Below, piece by piece: positions 1 through 11,482 of a stretch of 64,000 nt of DNA (the stretch's first letter is position 1; each line of letters starts with the position of its first letter). The position numbers were made by a program, and so were the translations under genes. Under the pieces are notes generated by a model. It ran no database searches. It was not told the DNA's origin and saw nothing but the letters and a program-made list of their open reading frames with translations. The stretch spans positions 5,467,001-5,531,000 of the forward strand of contig NZ_CP114905.1 in assembly GCF_027497195.1 (NCBI RefSeq), written 5' to 3'. Source of the DNA: Streptomyces sp. WMMC500. GTDB taxonomy: Bacteria > Actinomycetota > Actinomycetes > Streptomycetales > Streptomycetaceae.

Positions 1-111
1 CCTGGCGGAAGGCCTGCCGGAGGAGGGGTGATCAGCCGGAGGGGAACCCGTCGGTGCAGGTGAGGCCCGAGAGGCGTCCGTGCCCCGGGTGATCACCGGT
101 GAAATAATCCG

Positions 112-125
112 GCAAGCACGCTTGC
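112..125. promoter_or_regulatory. Candidate TetR operator upstream of the acyl-CoA catabolic operon
   Basis: A perfect 6-2-6 inverted repeat (GCAAGC-AC-GCTTGC) lies 55 bases before the first gene of the operon and is followed by a further half-like TTGTTTTT stretch. The operon ends with a TetR-family regulator, and TetR dimers usually bind short palindromes of this kind. The link is inferred. The hairpin plus T-run could instead be a terminator for a gene left of the window. Confidence 0.4.
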
Positions 126-180
126 TTGTTTTTCCGGCCGCTGCCACCCTACTGCGCAGTAGTCACGAGGGGAGCGCACC

Positions 181-1053
181 ATGGCGGGGCCGGAGATCAT
201 CTCCCTGCTCGACGACCTCCGCGACGAGAGCGCCGCGCTGGACGCCCTCGTCGCCGGGCTGCCGCCCGAGCGGTGGGCGCTCGACACCCCCGCCGCCGGC
301 TGGACCGTCGCGCATCAGATCGCCCACCTGGCCTGGACCGACCGCGCCGCGCTCGCCGCGGCCGTCGACCCCGCGGAGTTCGAAGGGCTGCTGGCGCGCG
401 CGCAGGAGGCACCGTACGACTTCGTCGACGAGGGCGCCGCGCGGGGTGCCGCGCAGGCGCCCGAGGTGCTGCTCGACCGGTGGCGGCAGGGGCGCGAGGA
501 GTTGCGGCGGGTGCTGCTGGCGCAGCCGGCCGGCGTGCGGATGCCCTGGTTCGGGCCCGCGATGAGCGTGGGGGGCGTCGCCTCCGGGCGGTTGATGGAG
601 ACCTGGGCGCACGGGCAGGACGTCGCCGACGCGCTCGGTGTACGGCGCGAGCCCACCGCCCGGCTGCGGCACGTGGCCCGTATCGGCGTACGGGCGCGGG
701 ACTTCGCGTACGCGGTCAACCGGCTCGCGCCGCCCGCCGCCGAGTTCCGCGTCGAGCTGACCGCGCCCGGCGGCGGCGAGGTCTGGGCGTACGGGCCCGA
801 GGACGCCGCCGAGCGCGTCACCGGGCCCGCCCTCGACTTCTGCCTCCTCGCCACCCAGCGCGTGCACCGCGCCGACACCGCGCTCGTCGCCGAGGGCGCG
901 GAGGCGGAGCGCTGGCTCGGCATCGCCCAGGCGTTCGCCGGCCCGCCGGGCGGCGGGCGACGGCCGGCGGAGTCCGGCGCGGAGTCCGGCGCTGCCGCCC
1001 GTACCGCCCGTACCGACGGCACCGCCCGCACCGACCCGGAGGCCCGCCCGTGA
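181..1053 (+). CDS. TIGR03084-type DinB/maleylpyruvate isomerase-fold protein
   Basis: This 290-aa cytosolic protein has the N-terminal DinB/mycothiol-dependent maleylpyruvate isomerase-like helical bundle. The motif GWTVAHQIAHLAWTD (about residues 40-55) carries the conserved His of the fold, and a METWAHGQD motif follows near residue 140. The family is annotated as metal-binding, and no reaction is established. The last roughly 40 residues are a low-complexity Ala/Arg/Thr tail. A GAGGGGAGC ribosome site precedes the ATG. It overlaps the next gene by a GTGA stop-start, so it is the first gene of the acyl-CoA degradation operon. A mycothiol- or CoA-thioester-related role is only inferred. Confidence 0.8.
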   Translation: MAGPEIISLLDDLRDESAALDALVAGLPPERWALDTPAAGWTVAHQIAHLAWTDRAALAAAVDPAEFEGLLARAQEAPYDFVDEGAARGAAQAPEVLLDRWRQGREELRRVLLAQPAGVRMPWFGPAMSVGGVASGRLMETWAHGQDVADALGVRREPTARLRHVARIGVRARDFAYAVNRLAPPAAEFRVELTAPGGGEVWAYGPEDAAERVTGPALDFCLLATQRVHRADTALVAEGAEAERWLGIAQAFAGPPGGGRRPAESGAESGAAARTARTDGTARTDPEARP

Positions 1054-2756
1054 CCCTGCGAGTCGGCAACGCCTCCGGCTTCTACGGCGACCGCTTCGAC
1101 GCCCTCCGCGAGATGCTCACCGGCGGCGAGCTCGACGTCCTCACCGGCGACTACCTCGCCGAGCTGACCATGCTCATCCTCGCCCGCGACCGCCTCAAGG
1201 ACCCCTCCGCCGGCTACGCCAGAACCTTCCTCCGCCAGCTCGAAGAGGGCCTCGGCCTCGCCCACGACCGCGGCGTCGCCCTCGTCGTCAACGCCGGCGG
1301 CCTCAACCCCGCCGGCCTGGCCGAAGCCGTCCGCGAGCTGGCCGGGCGCGTCGGCGTGCCCGCCCGCGTCGCGCACGTCGAGGGCGACGACCTCACCGCG
1401 CGCGGCACCTGGCCGGGCGCCCTCGCCGCCCACGCCTACCTCGGCGGCGCCGGCATCGCCGCCTGCCTGCGGGCCGGCGCCGACGTCGTCGTCACCGGCC
1501 GCGTCACCGACGCCGCACTCGTCACCGGCGCCGCCCAGGCCCGTTACGGCTGGGCAACCGCGGACCCCGGCGACCCCACCAAGCCGGACGCCGCCGACCT
1601 CGACGCCCTCGCCGGCGCCGTCGTCGCCGGCCACGTGCTGGAGTGCGGCCCTCAGGCCACCGGCGGCAACTACGCCTTCTTCACCGAGCACGACGTCCGC
1701 CACCCCGGCTTCCCGCTCGCCGAGATCGAGCCCGACGGCAGCGCCGTCATCACCAAGCACCCGGGCACCGGCGGCGCCGTCACCGTCGAGACCGTCACCG
1801 CGCAGCTCCTCTACGAGACCGCGGGCGCCCGCTACGCCGGGCCCGACGTCACCGCCCGCCTCGACTCCGTACGCCTCGACCCCGACGGGCCCGACCGCGT
1901 GCGCATCACCGGTGTACGCGGCGAGGCACCGCCGCCCGCCCTCAAGGTCGGCCTCTCCCGCCTCGGCGGCCACCGCAACGAGGTCGTCTTCGTCCTCACC
2001 GGCCTCGACATCGACGCCAAAGCCGCCCTCGTCCGCGCCCAGATGGCCCCCGTGCTCGCCGGTGTCGCCGACGTCCGCTGGACCCTCGCCCGCACCGACC
2101 GCGCCGACGCGGACGTGCAGGAGGAGGCGTCCGCCCTGCTCCGCCTCGCCGTCCGGGACCCCGACGAGGCCGCCGTCGGCCGCGCCGTCAGCTCCGCCGC
2201 GATCGAACTGGCCCTCGCCAGCATCCCCGGCTTCCACGTCACCGCCCCGCCCGGCAGGGCGCAGCCGTACGGCGTCTTCGAGGCCGCCTACGTCCCCGCC
2301 GCCGACGTCCCCCACACCGCCGTGCTGCCCGACGGCACCCGCGTCCCCGTCGCCCCGCCGCAGCGCACCCGCGCGCTGGAGCCCGTACCGGAGCCGCCCC
2401 TTCCGCCGCCCCCTCCGCCGGGGCCGACGCGCCGCGCGCCGCTCGGCGCCGTGGCGGGCGCGCGCAGCGGCGACAAGGGCGGCAGCGCCAACGTCGGCGT
2501 CTGGGCCCGGAACGACGCCGCATGGCGCTGGCTGGCCCACACCCTCACCGTCGACCGCTTCCGCGCGCTCCTCCCCGAGACCGCCCCCTTCCCCGTCGTA
2601 CGGCACGTCCTGCCGAACCTCCGCGCGCTCAACTTCACCGTCGACGGCCTCCTCGGCGAAGGCGTCGCCTCCCAGGCCCGCTTCGACCCGCAGGCCAAGG
2701 CGCTCGGCGAGTGGCTGCGCGCCCGGCACGCCGACATCCCCGAGGAGCTGCTGTGA
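1050..2756 (+). CDS. AtuA-like acyclic terpene utilization family protein (DUF1446)
   Basis: This 568-aa protein starts at a GTG that overlaps the previous stop. The N-terminal about 440 residues form the DUF1446/AtuA domain, with a glycine-rich opening LRVGNASGFYGDR and the motif DVVVTGRVTDAALV. A C-terminal about 100-residue AtuA ferredoxin-like domain follows a proline-rich linker and contains ARSGDKGGSANVGVWAR. Family members sit with geranyl-CoA or methylcrotonyl-CoA-type carboxylases in terpene and branched-chain acid pathways, but their biochemical step is not established. The GTGA overlaps on both sides imply translational coupling with its neighbours. Confidence 0.85.
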   Translation: MTLRVGNASGFYGDRFDALREMLTGGELDVLTGDYLAELTMLILARDRLKDPSAGYARTFLRQLEEGLGLAHDRGVALVVNAGGLNPAGLAEAVRELAGRVGVPARVAHVEGDDLTARGTWPGALAAHAYLGGAGIAACLRAGADVVVTGRVTDAALVTGAAQARYGWATADPGDPTKPDAADLDALAGAVVAGHVLECGPQATGGNYAFFTEHDVRHPGFPLAEIEPDGSAVITKHPGTGGAVTVETVTAQLLYETAGARYAGPDVTARLDSVRLDPDGPDRVRITGVRGEAPPPALKVGLSRLGGHRNEVVFVLTGLDIDAKAALVRAQMAPVLAGVADVRWTLARTDRADADVQEEASALLRLAVRDPDEAAVGRAVSSAAIELALASIPGFHVTAPPGRAQPYGVFEAAYVPAADVPHTAVLPDGTRVPVAPPQRTRALEPVPEPPLPPPPPPGPTRRAPLGAVAGARSGDKGGSANVGVWARNDAAWRWLAHTLTVDRFRALLPETAPFPVVRHVLPNLRALNFTVDGLLGEGVASQARFDPQAKALGEWLRARHADIPEELL

Positions 2757-4351
2757 CCGTCCTGGCCTCGTCGCTGGACACCGCGGGCCCCGACTACGCG
2801 GCGCACCGCGGCGCGATGCTCGACAAGCTCGCCGCCCTCGACGCCGAGCACGCCAAGGCCGTGGCGGGCGGCGGCGAGAAGTACGTCGCCCGGCACCGCG
2901 CCCGCGGCAAGCTGCTCGTCCGCGAGCGGATCGAGCTGCTGCTCGACCCCGACACCCCGTTCCTGGAGCTGAGCCCGCTGGCCGGCTGGGGCTCCGACTA
3001 CGCGGTCGGCGCCTCGCTCGTCACCGGCATCGGCGTCGTCTCCGGCGTCGAGTGCCTGATCACCGCCAACGACCCGACCGTACGCGGCGGGGCGTCCAAC
3101 CCGTGGACGCTCAGGAAGGCGTTCCGCGCGCATGAGATCAGCCTCGCCAACCGGCTGCCGTCGATCCACCTCGTGGAGTCCGGCGGCGCCGACCTGCCGT
3201 CGCAGAAGGAGATCTTCATCCCGGGCGGGGCGCTGTTCAAGCACCTCACCCGCTCGTCCGCGGCGGGCATCCCCACGGTCGCCGTCGTCTTCGGCAACTC
3301 CACGGCGGGCGGGGCGTACGTGCCGGGTATGAGCGACCACGTGATCATGGTCAAGGAGCGCGCGAAGGTGTTCCTCGGCGGCCCGCCCCTGGTGAAGATG
3401 GCCACCGGCGAGGAGAGCGACGACGAGTCGCTGGGCGGCGCCGACATGCACGCCCGTACCTCGGGACTCGCCGACTACTTCGCCGTCGACGAGCCGGACG
3501 CCCTGCACACCGCCCGCCGCGTGGTCGCCCGCCTCGACTGGCGCAAGGCGCACCCCGACCCGCCGCCGGCCGCCCCGCCCGCCTACCCGGAGGACGAGCT
3601 GCTGGGCATCGTGCCGGGGGACCTGAAGGTGCCGTTCGACCCGCGGGAGGTGATCGCGCGGGTGGTGGACGGCTCGGACTTCGACGAGTTCAAGCCGCTG
3701 TACGGGACGAGCCTGGCCACCGGCTGGGCCCGGCTGCACGGCTATCCCGTCGGGATCCTCGCCAACGCGCGCGGCGTGCTGTTCAGCGAGGAGTCGCAGA
3801 AGGCGGCGCAGTTCATCCAGCTCGCCAACCAGCGCGACATCCCGCTGGTCTTCCTCCACAACACCACCGGCTACATGGTCGGCAAGGACTACGAGCAGGG
3901 CGGCATCATCAAGCACGGCGCCCAGATGATCAACGCCGTCTCCAACTCCCGCGTACCGCACCTGTCGGTGCTCATGGGCGCCAGCTACGGCGCCGGCCAC
4001 TACGGCATGTGCGGCCGCGCCTACGACCCGCGGTTCCTCTTCGCCTGGCCCAGCGCCAAGTCGGCGGTCATGGGCCCGCAGCAGCTCGCGGGCGTGCTGT
4101 CGATCGTCGCGCGGGCGTCGGCGGAGGCGAAGGGCACGCCGTACGACGAGGAGGGCGACGCGGCGCTGCGGGCGATGGTGGAACAGCAGATCGAGGCGGA
4201 GTCGCTGCCGGTGTTCCTGTCGGGACGGCTGTACGACGACGGGGTCATCGACCCGCGGGACACCCGGACGGTGCTGGGGATCTGCCTGTCGGCGATCCAC
4301 ACGGCGCCGTACGCGGGGGTGCACGACGGATACGGGGTGTTCCGGCTGTGA
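2753..4351 (+). CDS. Acyl-CoA carboxylase beta subunit (carboxyltransferase)
   Basis: This 532-aa carboxyltransferase moves the carboxyl group from carboxybiotin to an acyl-CoA. The N half includes FGNSTAGGAYVPGMSD and a KVFLGGPPLVKMATGE segment. The C half includes LVFLHNTTGYMVGKDYEQGG and MGASYGAGHYGMCGRAYDPR, both typical of MCC- and GCC-type subunits. GTG start, overlapping the upstream stop by four bases. The matching alpha subunit is immediately downstream. Whether the substrate is 3-methylcrotonyl-CoA, geranyl-CoA or another branched enoyl-CoA cannot be settled by eye. The AtuA neighbour favours a terpene-like or leucine-like route. Confidence 0.92.
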   Translation: MTVLASSLDTAGPDYAAHRGAMLDKLAALDAEHAKAVAGGGEKYVARHRARGKLLVRERIELLLDPDTPFLELSPLAGWGSDYAVGASLVTGIGVVSGVECLITANDPTVRGGASNPWTLRKAFRAHEISLANRLPSIHLVESGGADLPSQKEIFIPGGALFKHLTRSSAAGIPTVAVVFGNSTAGGAYVPGMSDHVIMVKERAKVFLGGPPLVKMATGEESDDESLGGADMHARTSGLADYFAVDEPDALHTARRVVARLDWRKAHPDPPPAAPPAYPEDELLGIVPGDLKVPFDPREVIARVVDGSDFDEFKPLYGTSLATGWARLHGYPVGILANARGVLFSEESQKAAQFIQLANQRDIPLVFLHNTTGYMVGKDYEQGGIIKHGAQMINAVSNSRVPHLSVLMGASYGAGHYGMCGRAYDPRFLFAWPSAKSAVMGPQQLAGVLSIVARASAEAKGTPYDEEGDAALRAMVEQQIEAESLPVFLSGRLYDDGVIDPRDTRTVLGICLSAIHTAPYAGVHDGYGVFRL

Positions 4352-4386
4352 ACCCGCCCACCTCGACGACGGAGGACAGAACTCCC

Positions 4387-6539
<2,153 letters not shown>

Positions 6540-6543
<4 letters not shown>

Positions 6544-7706
6544 CCAGCGCCGTCCTCGAACCCCAGGAGCACCGCGACCTCCGCGCCGCCGTCGCCGCGC
6601 TCGGCGCCCGCTACGGCCGCGACTACTTCACCGCCGCCGTCCGCGACGGCCGGCACACCGACGAGCTGTGGGCCGAGGCGGGCAAGGCCGGCTACCTCGG
6701 CGTCAACCTCCCCGAGGAGTACGGCGGCGGAGGCGGCGGCATCGCGGAGCTGGCGATCGTACTGGAGGAACTCGGCGCCGCCGGCTGCCCGCTGCTCATG
6801 CTCGTCGTGTCCCCCGCCATCTGCGGCACCGTTATCGCCCGCTTCGGCACCGAGGACCAGAAGCGGCGGTGGCTCCCCGGACTCGCCGACGGCACCCGCA
6901 AGATGGCCTTCGGCATCACCGAGCCCGATGCCGGATCCAACTCCCACCGCATCACCACCACCGCCCGCCGCGACGGCGGCGACTGGGTGCTGACCGGCCG
7001 CAAGGTGTTCATCTCCGGCGTCGACATCGCCGATGCCACGCTCATCGTCGGCCGCACCGAGGACGCCCGCACCGGCACGCTCAAGCCCTGCCTGTTCATC
7101 GTGCCGCGCGACGCCGAGGGCTTTCAGCGGGCGCGGATACCCATGGAGCTGCACGCCCCGGAGAAGCAGTTCGAGCTGGTCCTCGACGACGTGCGGCTGC
7201 CGGCTGACGCCCTCGTCGGCGACGAGGACGCCGGCCTGCTCCAGCTCTTCGCGGGCCTCAACCCCGAGCGCATCATGACCGCCGCGTTCGCGCTCGGTCT
7301 CGGGCGGCAGGCGGTGGCGCGGGCCGTCGACTACGCCCGCACGCGCCAGGTGTGGAAGGGCGGCGCCATCGGCGTGCACCAGGCCATCGCGCATCCGCTC
7401 GCGCAGGCGCACATCGAACTGGAGCTTGCCCGGCTGATGACGCAGAAGGCCGCGGCGCTGTACGACGCCGGTGATGACACGGGTGCGGGCGAGGCGGCGA
7501 ACATGGCGAAGTACGCGGCGGCCGAGGCGGCGGCGAAGGCCGTCGACCAGGCCGTGCACACGCTCGGCGGCAACGGGCTCAGCACGGAGTACGGTCTTGC
7601 CCAGATGCTCACCGCGTCCCGCGTGGCCAGGATCGCCCCGGTCAGCCGGGAGATGATCCTCAACTACGTGTCGCACCAGACGCTGGGCCTGCCCAAGTCG
7701 TACTGA
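6540..7706 (+). CDS. Acyl-CoA dehydrogenase (isovaleryl/citronellyl-CoA-type)
   Basis: This 388-aa FAD-dependent dehydrogenase would introduce the alpha-beta double bond in the acyl-CoA that the carboxylase later uses. Family signatures are FGITEPDAGSNSH, VLTGRKVFISG and, near the C-terminus, TLGGNGLSTEYGLAQML. The place where medium-chain enzymes carry the catalytic Glu (YEGTS) reads IAPVS here. A Glu at residue 243 in GLNPERIM aligns with the catalytic base position of isovaleryl-CoA dehydrogenase, which supports a branched-chain substrate. The ATG overlaps the carboxylase stop (ATGA), so translation is probably coupled. Confidence 0.9.
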
Positions 7707-7740
7707 CGCCGCCGACGTACCGAAGGAGCGCCCCCACGCC

Positions 7741-8535
7741 ATGACCGACGCACCCGCAGGACCGGCCGCCGCCGGCACGCCCCTCGTCCGGACCGCGCGC
7801 GACGACCGCGGCGTCCTCACCCTCACGCTCGACTCGCCCCACAACCGCAACGCGCTCTCCGCGCGCCTCATGGCCGAGCTCCACGAGGGCCTCGGGGCAG
7901 CCGCGGAGGACGACGACGTACGGGCCGTGCTGCTCACCCACACCGGCAACACCTTCTGTGCCGGCGCCGACCTCGGCGAGGCCACGGAGGCGTCCGTGGC
8001 CACCGACGGGCCGCTGGCGCTCGCGCGGCTGCTGCGCGCGGTCGTGGAGTGCCCGAAGCCCGTCGTCGCCCGGGTCACCGGGCACGTACGGGCCGGGGGC
8101 CTGGGGCTCCTCGGCGCGTGCGACGTCGCGGCGGCGGGTACGGGCGCGACGTTCGCGTTCACGGAGGCGCGGCTCGGGCTCGCGCCCGCGGTGATCTCCA
8201 TGCCGTTGCTGCCGCGCCTCGACGCCCGCGCGGCGGCCCGCTACTACCTCACCGGCGAGCGCTTCGGGCCGGAGGAGGCGGCCCGTATCGGGCTGCTCAC
8301 GCTGGCGGGCGACGACGTCGACGCGCTGCTCGCGCCGGTGCTCGACGGGCTGCGGGCGGCGTCGCCGCAGGGCCTCGCGGCGTCGAAGCGGCTGGTCACG
8401 GGCGAGGTGCTGCGCGCCTTCGACCGGGACACCGAGCCGTTCGCGGAGCTGTCGGCGTCGCTGTTCGCGTCCCCCGAGGCCCGCGAGGGCATGACGGCGT
8501 TCCTGGAACGCCGGGAGCCGAAGTGGTCCCGCTGA
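7741..8535 (+). CDS. Enoyl-CoA hydratase/isomerase family protein
   Basis: This 264-aa crotonase-fold enzyme probably hydrates the carboxylated enoyl-CoA made by its neighbours, in the manner of methylglutaconyl-CoA or isohexenylglutaconyl-CoA hydratase. Visible crotonase features are LDSPHNRNALS near the start, the oxyanion-hole strand FCAGADLGEA (about residues 76-85) and the second loop HVRAGGLGLLGACDVA. Family length is normal. An AAGGAG ribosome site lies just before the ATG, and the coding end overlaps the TetR gene by 13 bases. The exact substrate is inferred from context only. Confidence 0.87.
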   Translation: MTDAPAGPAAAGTPLVRTARDDRGVLTLTLDSPHNRNALSARLMAELHEGLGAAAEDDDVRAVLLTHTGNTFCAGADLGEATEASVATDGPLALARLLRAVVECPKPVVARVTGHVRAGGLGLLGACDVAAAGTGATFAFTEARLGLAPAVISMPLLPRLDARAAARYYLTGERFGPEEAARIGLLTLAGDDVDALLAPVLDGLRAASPQGLAASKRLVTGEVLRAFDRDTEPFAELSASLFASPEAREGMTAFLERREPKWSR

Positions 8536-9224
8536 CGGACGCTCCCCGGCAGCCGCGGGGCCGCGGCCCGCAGCAGGACCGCAGCCGCGCGACGCGGCAG
8601 CGGCTGCTGGAGGCGGCGGTCGCGTGCCTGGCCGAACTCGGCTGGGGCGGGAGCACGGTCAGCGTGGTCGCGGAGCGCGCGGGGGTCTCGCGGGGCGCGG
8701 CGCAGCACCACTTCCCGACCCGGGAGGACCTGTTCACGGCGGCGGTGGAGCACGTGGCGGCGGAACGCTCGGCGGCGCTGCGCGCGCTGCCCCCGGCACC
8801 GGGTGCGGTGCCGGGGGCGGGGGCGGGGGATCGTGTACGGGCCGGGGCGGCGGATCCGGTACGGGCCGAAGCCACCGCCACGGTCGTCCGCGGGATCGTC
8901 GACCTCTACACCGGTCCGCTCTTCCGCGCCGCGCTCCAGCTCTGGGTCGCCGCCGCCAACGAGGAGCAGCTCCGCCCCCGCGTAGCCGCGCTGGAGGCCC
9001 GCGTCGGGCGCGAGGCCCACCGCATGACGGTGGCGCTGCTCGGCGCCGACGAGTCGGTGCCGGGCGTGCGGGAGACGGTCCAGGGCTTCCTCGACATGGC
9101 CCGCGGCCTGGGCCTGGCGACCCTGCTCACCGACGACAGCGCCCGCCGCGACCGCGTCGTGGCGCAGTGGTCGCACCTGCTGACGGCGGCACTGGCGAAG
9201 AGCCGCCCGCTCACCGGTCCTTGA
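8523..9224 (+). CDS. TetR/AcrR family transcriptional repressor
   Basis: This 233-aa regulator has an N-terminal TetR helix-turn-helix: RQRLLEAAVACLAELGWGG, then VVAERAGVSRGAAQHHFPTREDL at about residues 25-65. A helical ligand-binding region contains a short repeat-like Gly/Ala insert near residue 90. The GTG start lies inside the hydratase gene with GGGAG upstream, so it is the last cistron of the catabolic operon and probably represses it in response to an acyl-CoA intermediate. The palindrome at 112-125 is a candidate operator. Its 3' end overlaps the convergent gene by 14 bases. Confidence 0.88.
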   Translation: MVPLTDAPRQPRGRGPQQDRSRATRQRLLEAAVACLAELGWGGSTVSVVAERAGVSRGAAQHHFPTREDLFTAAVEHVAAERSAALRALPPAPGAVPGAGAGDRVRAGAADPVRAEATATVVRGIVDLYTGPLFRAALQLWVAAANEEQLRPRVAALEARVGREAHRMTVALLGADESVPGVRETVQGFLDMARGLGLATLLTDDSARRDRVVAQWSHLLTAALAKSRPLTGP

Positions 9225-10302
9225 CGGGCGTCAGGGCGAACCCGTCGTTGGGCTTGCCCGCGAGGAGGTCGGCCAGTCCGCCGCTCAGCGCGTAGGTCGT
9301 CCCGCCCGGTCCCTCGGTCACGTCGCTGGTGACGGGGTCCTCGACGGTGTCGGTGACCTTCACCGTGGCCTCCTGCCAGCCGTCGCGCGGCTGCACGTGC
9401 TGGACCTGCGCGGGCTTGCCGGACAGCAGGCCGCTGCTGATCGCCGTGATCGAGCCGTCCTCCAGGAGCCGCATACCGGCCGTGGGCGACGCCAGCGGCG
9501 CGGAGAGCTTCACCTTCTCCGCCTGTTCGGGGTGCTGGACGGGCACGCGCACCAGGGAGCCGTCGGCCATGGCGATGATCAGTTGGTCGCCAGCCGCGTA
9601 CTCCACCGCCGCCATGCCCACGTCGTCAAGGAAGTCCGGGATGTCCAGCTCGCCCTGGAGCAGGTCGTTCTGCAGGAAGATCGAGGCGTTGCCGTCGGGG
9701 TCGATGCGGAACACCGTCGGGGTCAGCTCGTCGACGGCGTACGCGGTGCCGTCGGGCGCCACCGTCACGTCGGAGATCAGGTGCCGCTTGCCGTCCAGGG
9801 TGAGCGCGGTCAGGTCGGTGCACCAGTTCTGCTTCCCGGTCTCCAGGTCGTAGCTGCCGACACCGGCGACGCGGAAGGGGTCGTCCTTGTCGGAACGGCC
9901 CGCGGTGCCGTAGTCCACGTTGCTGACCAGGATGCGGTTCCGCTCGCGGTCGACGTTGACGGCCTGCGCCGACACGATCTCCGGGTCGTCGATGAAGGTG
10001 CGCACCTTTCCGTCCGGTGTGACGGCGGAGACCGTGCCGTGCTTCAGGGAGCCGGCGTAGAACGTCTTCGACGGCACGTCGAAGTCCAGGGAGTGCGGGA
10101 ACACCTCCGGACCATCGGCCTCGATGACGCCGGGTGCCTGCTCCTTGCCCGGCGCGTTCTGCCTGCTCTGGTCCATCCGGGGCCGCTCGGATCCGGATTC
10201 GGATCCGGTGGAGGAATCGCTCGCGGCCAGCGCCGTTCCGGTGGCGACGGCGGCGACCACTGCGGCGGTCGCGAGGGCGATCCTGAGCTTCGTCTTCTTC
10301 AT
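9211..10302 (-). CDS. Secreted ScyD/ScyE-like beta-propeller protein
   Basis: This 363-aa protein starts with a Sec signal peptide (MKKTKLRIALATAAVVAAVATGTALAA-type, cut near residue 27) followed by a Ser/Gly/Glu-rich spacer. The rest shows repeated strand patterns such as VTPDGKVRTFIDDPE, VAPDGTAYAVDE and IDPDGNASIF, typical of SMP-30/NHL-like or ScyD/ScyE-type propellers. It is probably exported and may bind or lactonise a small ligand, but no catalytic residues can be assigned. Its last codons overlap the convergent TetR gene. Function unknown. Confidence 0.75.
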   Translation of the reverse strand: MKKTKLRIALATAAVVAAVATGTALAASDSSTGSESGSERPRMDQSRQNAPGKEQAPGVIEADGPEVFPHSLDFDVPSKTFYAGSLKHGTVSAVTPDGKVRTFIDDPEIVSAQAVNVDRERNRILVSNVDYGTAGRSDKDDPFRVAGVGSYDLETGKQNWCTDLTALTLDGKRHLISDVTVAPDGTAYAVDELTPTVFRIDPDGNASIFLQNDLLQGELDIPDFLDDVGMAAVEYAAGDQLIIAMADGSLVRVPVQHPEQAEKVKLSAPLASPTAGMRLLEDGSITAISSGLLSGKPAQVQHVQPRDGWQEATVKVTDTVEDPVTSDVTEGPGGTTYALSGGLADLLAGKPNDGFALTPVKDR

Positions 10303-10479
10303 GGTTCTCGTTCCTCGTGAGAGTTGAGTGGCCGGCAGTGAGCCGGGAGTGAGGGGGAGGGTTCGGATTCGGAAGGGCAGTCGGGCGCGCCAAACCCCCG
10401 CGGCACGCGCGCATGCGGTACCGCGGTCGACGGACGGCCGAATCAGGAGTGCTGTGGAGGGGGGCGCGTGCCGGGGCGC

Positions 10480-11376
10480 CTACATCGGGGTGCGGGCGGT
10501 CGCCGGCTCGTCAGTGGTGGGTCCGGTGCTCTGGTTGAGCAGGTGCAGTGCGGCCTGGGAGGCGGAGTCGGGCGCCGCCGTCGTCACCACCACGCGGATT
10601 CCCTGTTCGTGGGGCACCGGCAGCGAGTGCTGCAGGACGTCCATCTCCCCGACCACCGGATGGCGCATCCGGTATTCGGTCATGCCCCACGCGCGCACCC
10701 GGTGCTCGGCCCACAGCGTGGCGAACTGCGGGCTGCGCATGGTCAACTCGCCGATCAGGGATGCCAGATGCGGGTCGTCCGGGAACTCGCCGACCGCCTG
10801 CCGCAGCTTGCCCACCACGTCCCGCGCCTTCCTGGGCCAGTCCGCGTACAGGTCCTTCGTGTGGGCGTCCAGGAAGATCAGCCGGGCGGTGTTGGGCCGC
10901 GTGGCCGCATGATCCGGGCTGTCCGGCGCCAGGTGCCCGGCGATCAGCGCGTGCCCGGCCCGGTTCCACATCAGGACGTCCGAGTACCGGCCGACGACGA
11001 CCACGGGCGAGTCCCCGAACGCCGCCACCAGTTGGCGTACCGCCGGGGTGACCCGTTCGGCGGGGAGCCGGCGGCGCCGCTTCCGGGGCTCGCCGGACAG
11101 GGTGTGCAGGTGGCGCCGCTCCGCGTCGTCCAACCGCAGAGCCGTGGCCAGCGCGTCGAGGACCTGCGGCGAGGCGTTGAGCGACAGCCCCTGCTCCAGC
11201 CGGATGTAGTAGGCCTCGCTGACACCGGCCAACTGGGCCAGTTCCGCGCGCCGCAGCCCCGGCACCCGCCGGCGGTCGCCGTAGTCCGGCAGGCCCACGT
11301 CCGCCGGCTTCAACCGGGCCCGGCGCGTGGACAGGAACTCACCGAGGGGGGACCTGCCGTGTGTCGTCTTGTCCAT
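10480..11376 (-). CDS. XRE-type regulator with MmyB-like ligand-binding domain
   Basis: This 298-aa protein has an N-terminal helix-turn-helix whose key motif is RRAELAQLAGVSEAYYIRLEQG (shown in part). The C-terminal domain of about 180 residues reads VVVVGRYSDVLMWNRAGHAL and ends with the HPVVGEMDVLQHSLP stretch typical of MmyB-like domains, which bind fatty-acid-like ligands. Such proteins commonly control an adjacent dehydrogenase gene, but none is adjacent here. I chose ATG 11376. A 19-codon upstream extension has no better ribosome site. It has its own promoter region between itself and the citrate synthase. Confidence 0.85.
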   Translation of the reverse strand: MDKTTHGRSPLGEFLSTRRARLKPADVGLPDYGDRRRVPGLRRAELAQLAGVSEAYYIRLEQGLSLNASPQVLDALATALRLDDAERRHLHTLSGEPRKRRRRLPAERVTPAVRQLVAAFGDSPVVVVGRYSDVLMWNRAGHALIAGHLAPDSPDHAATRPNTARLIFLDAHTKDLYADWPRKARDVVGKLRQAVGEFPDDPHLASLIGELTMRSPQFATLWAEHRVRAWGMTEYRMRHPVVGEMDVLQHSLPVPHEQGIRVVVTTAAPDSASQAALHLLNQSTGPTTDEPATARTPM

Positions 11377-11445
11377 GCGCTCGAGTATGGGGAGTCCCGC
11401 CACGCCTAGCCTGCCACTGTGAGTAGCAGACACGGGAGACCCGGC

Positions 11446-11458
11446 GGCCCTTCGGGCC
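11446..11458 (-). terminator. Candidate hairpin after the citrate synthase gene
   Basis: GGCCC-TTC-GGGCC forms a compact hairpin 25-37 bases past the citrate synthase stop. There is no clear T-run, which is common for Streptomyces terminators. Confidence 0.35.
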
Positions 11459-11482
11459 TCCGCCCGCCCGGCGGACGGCTCC

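Noticed and set aside
315-2729. 804-codon minus-strand open frame opposite the AtuA and TIGR03084 genes
   Set aside because: It is the shadow of two well-supported plus-strand genes, is extremely Gly/Ala/Arg-biased, and has no family motif or ribosome site.
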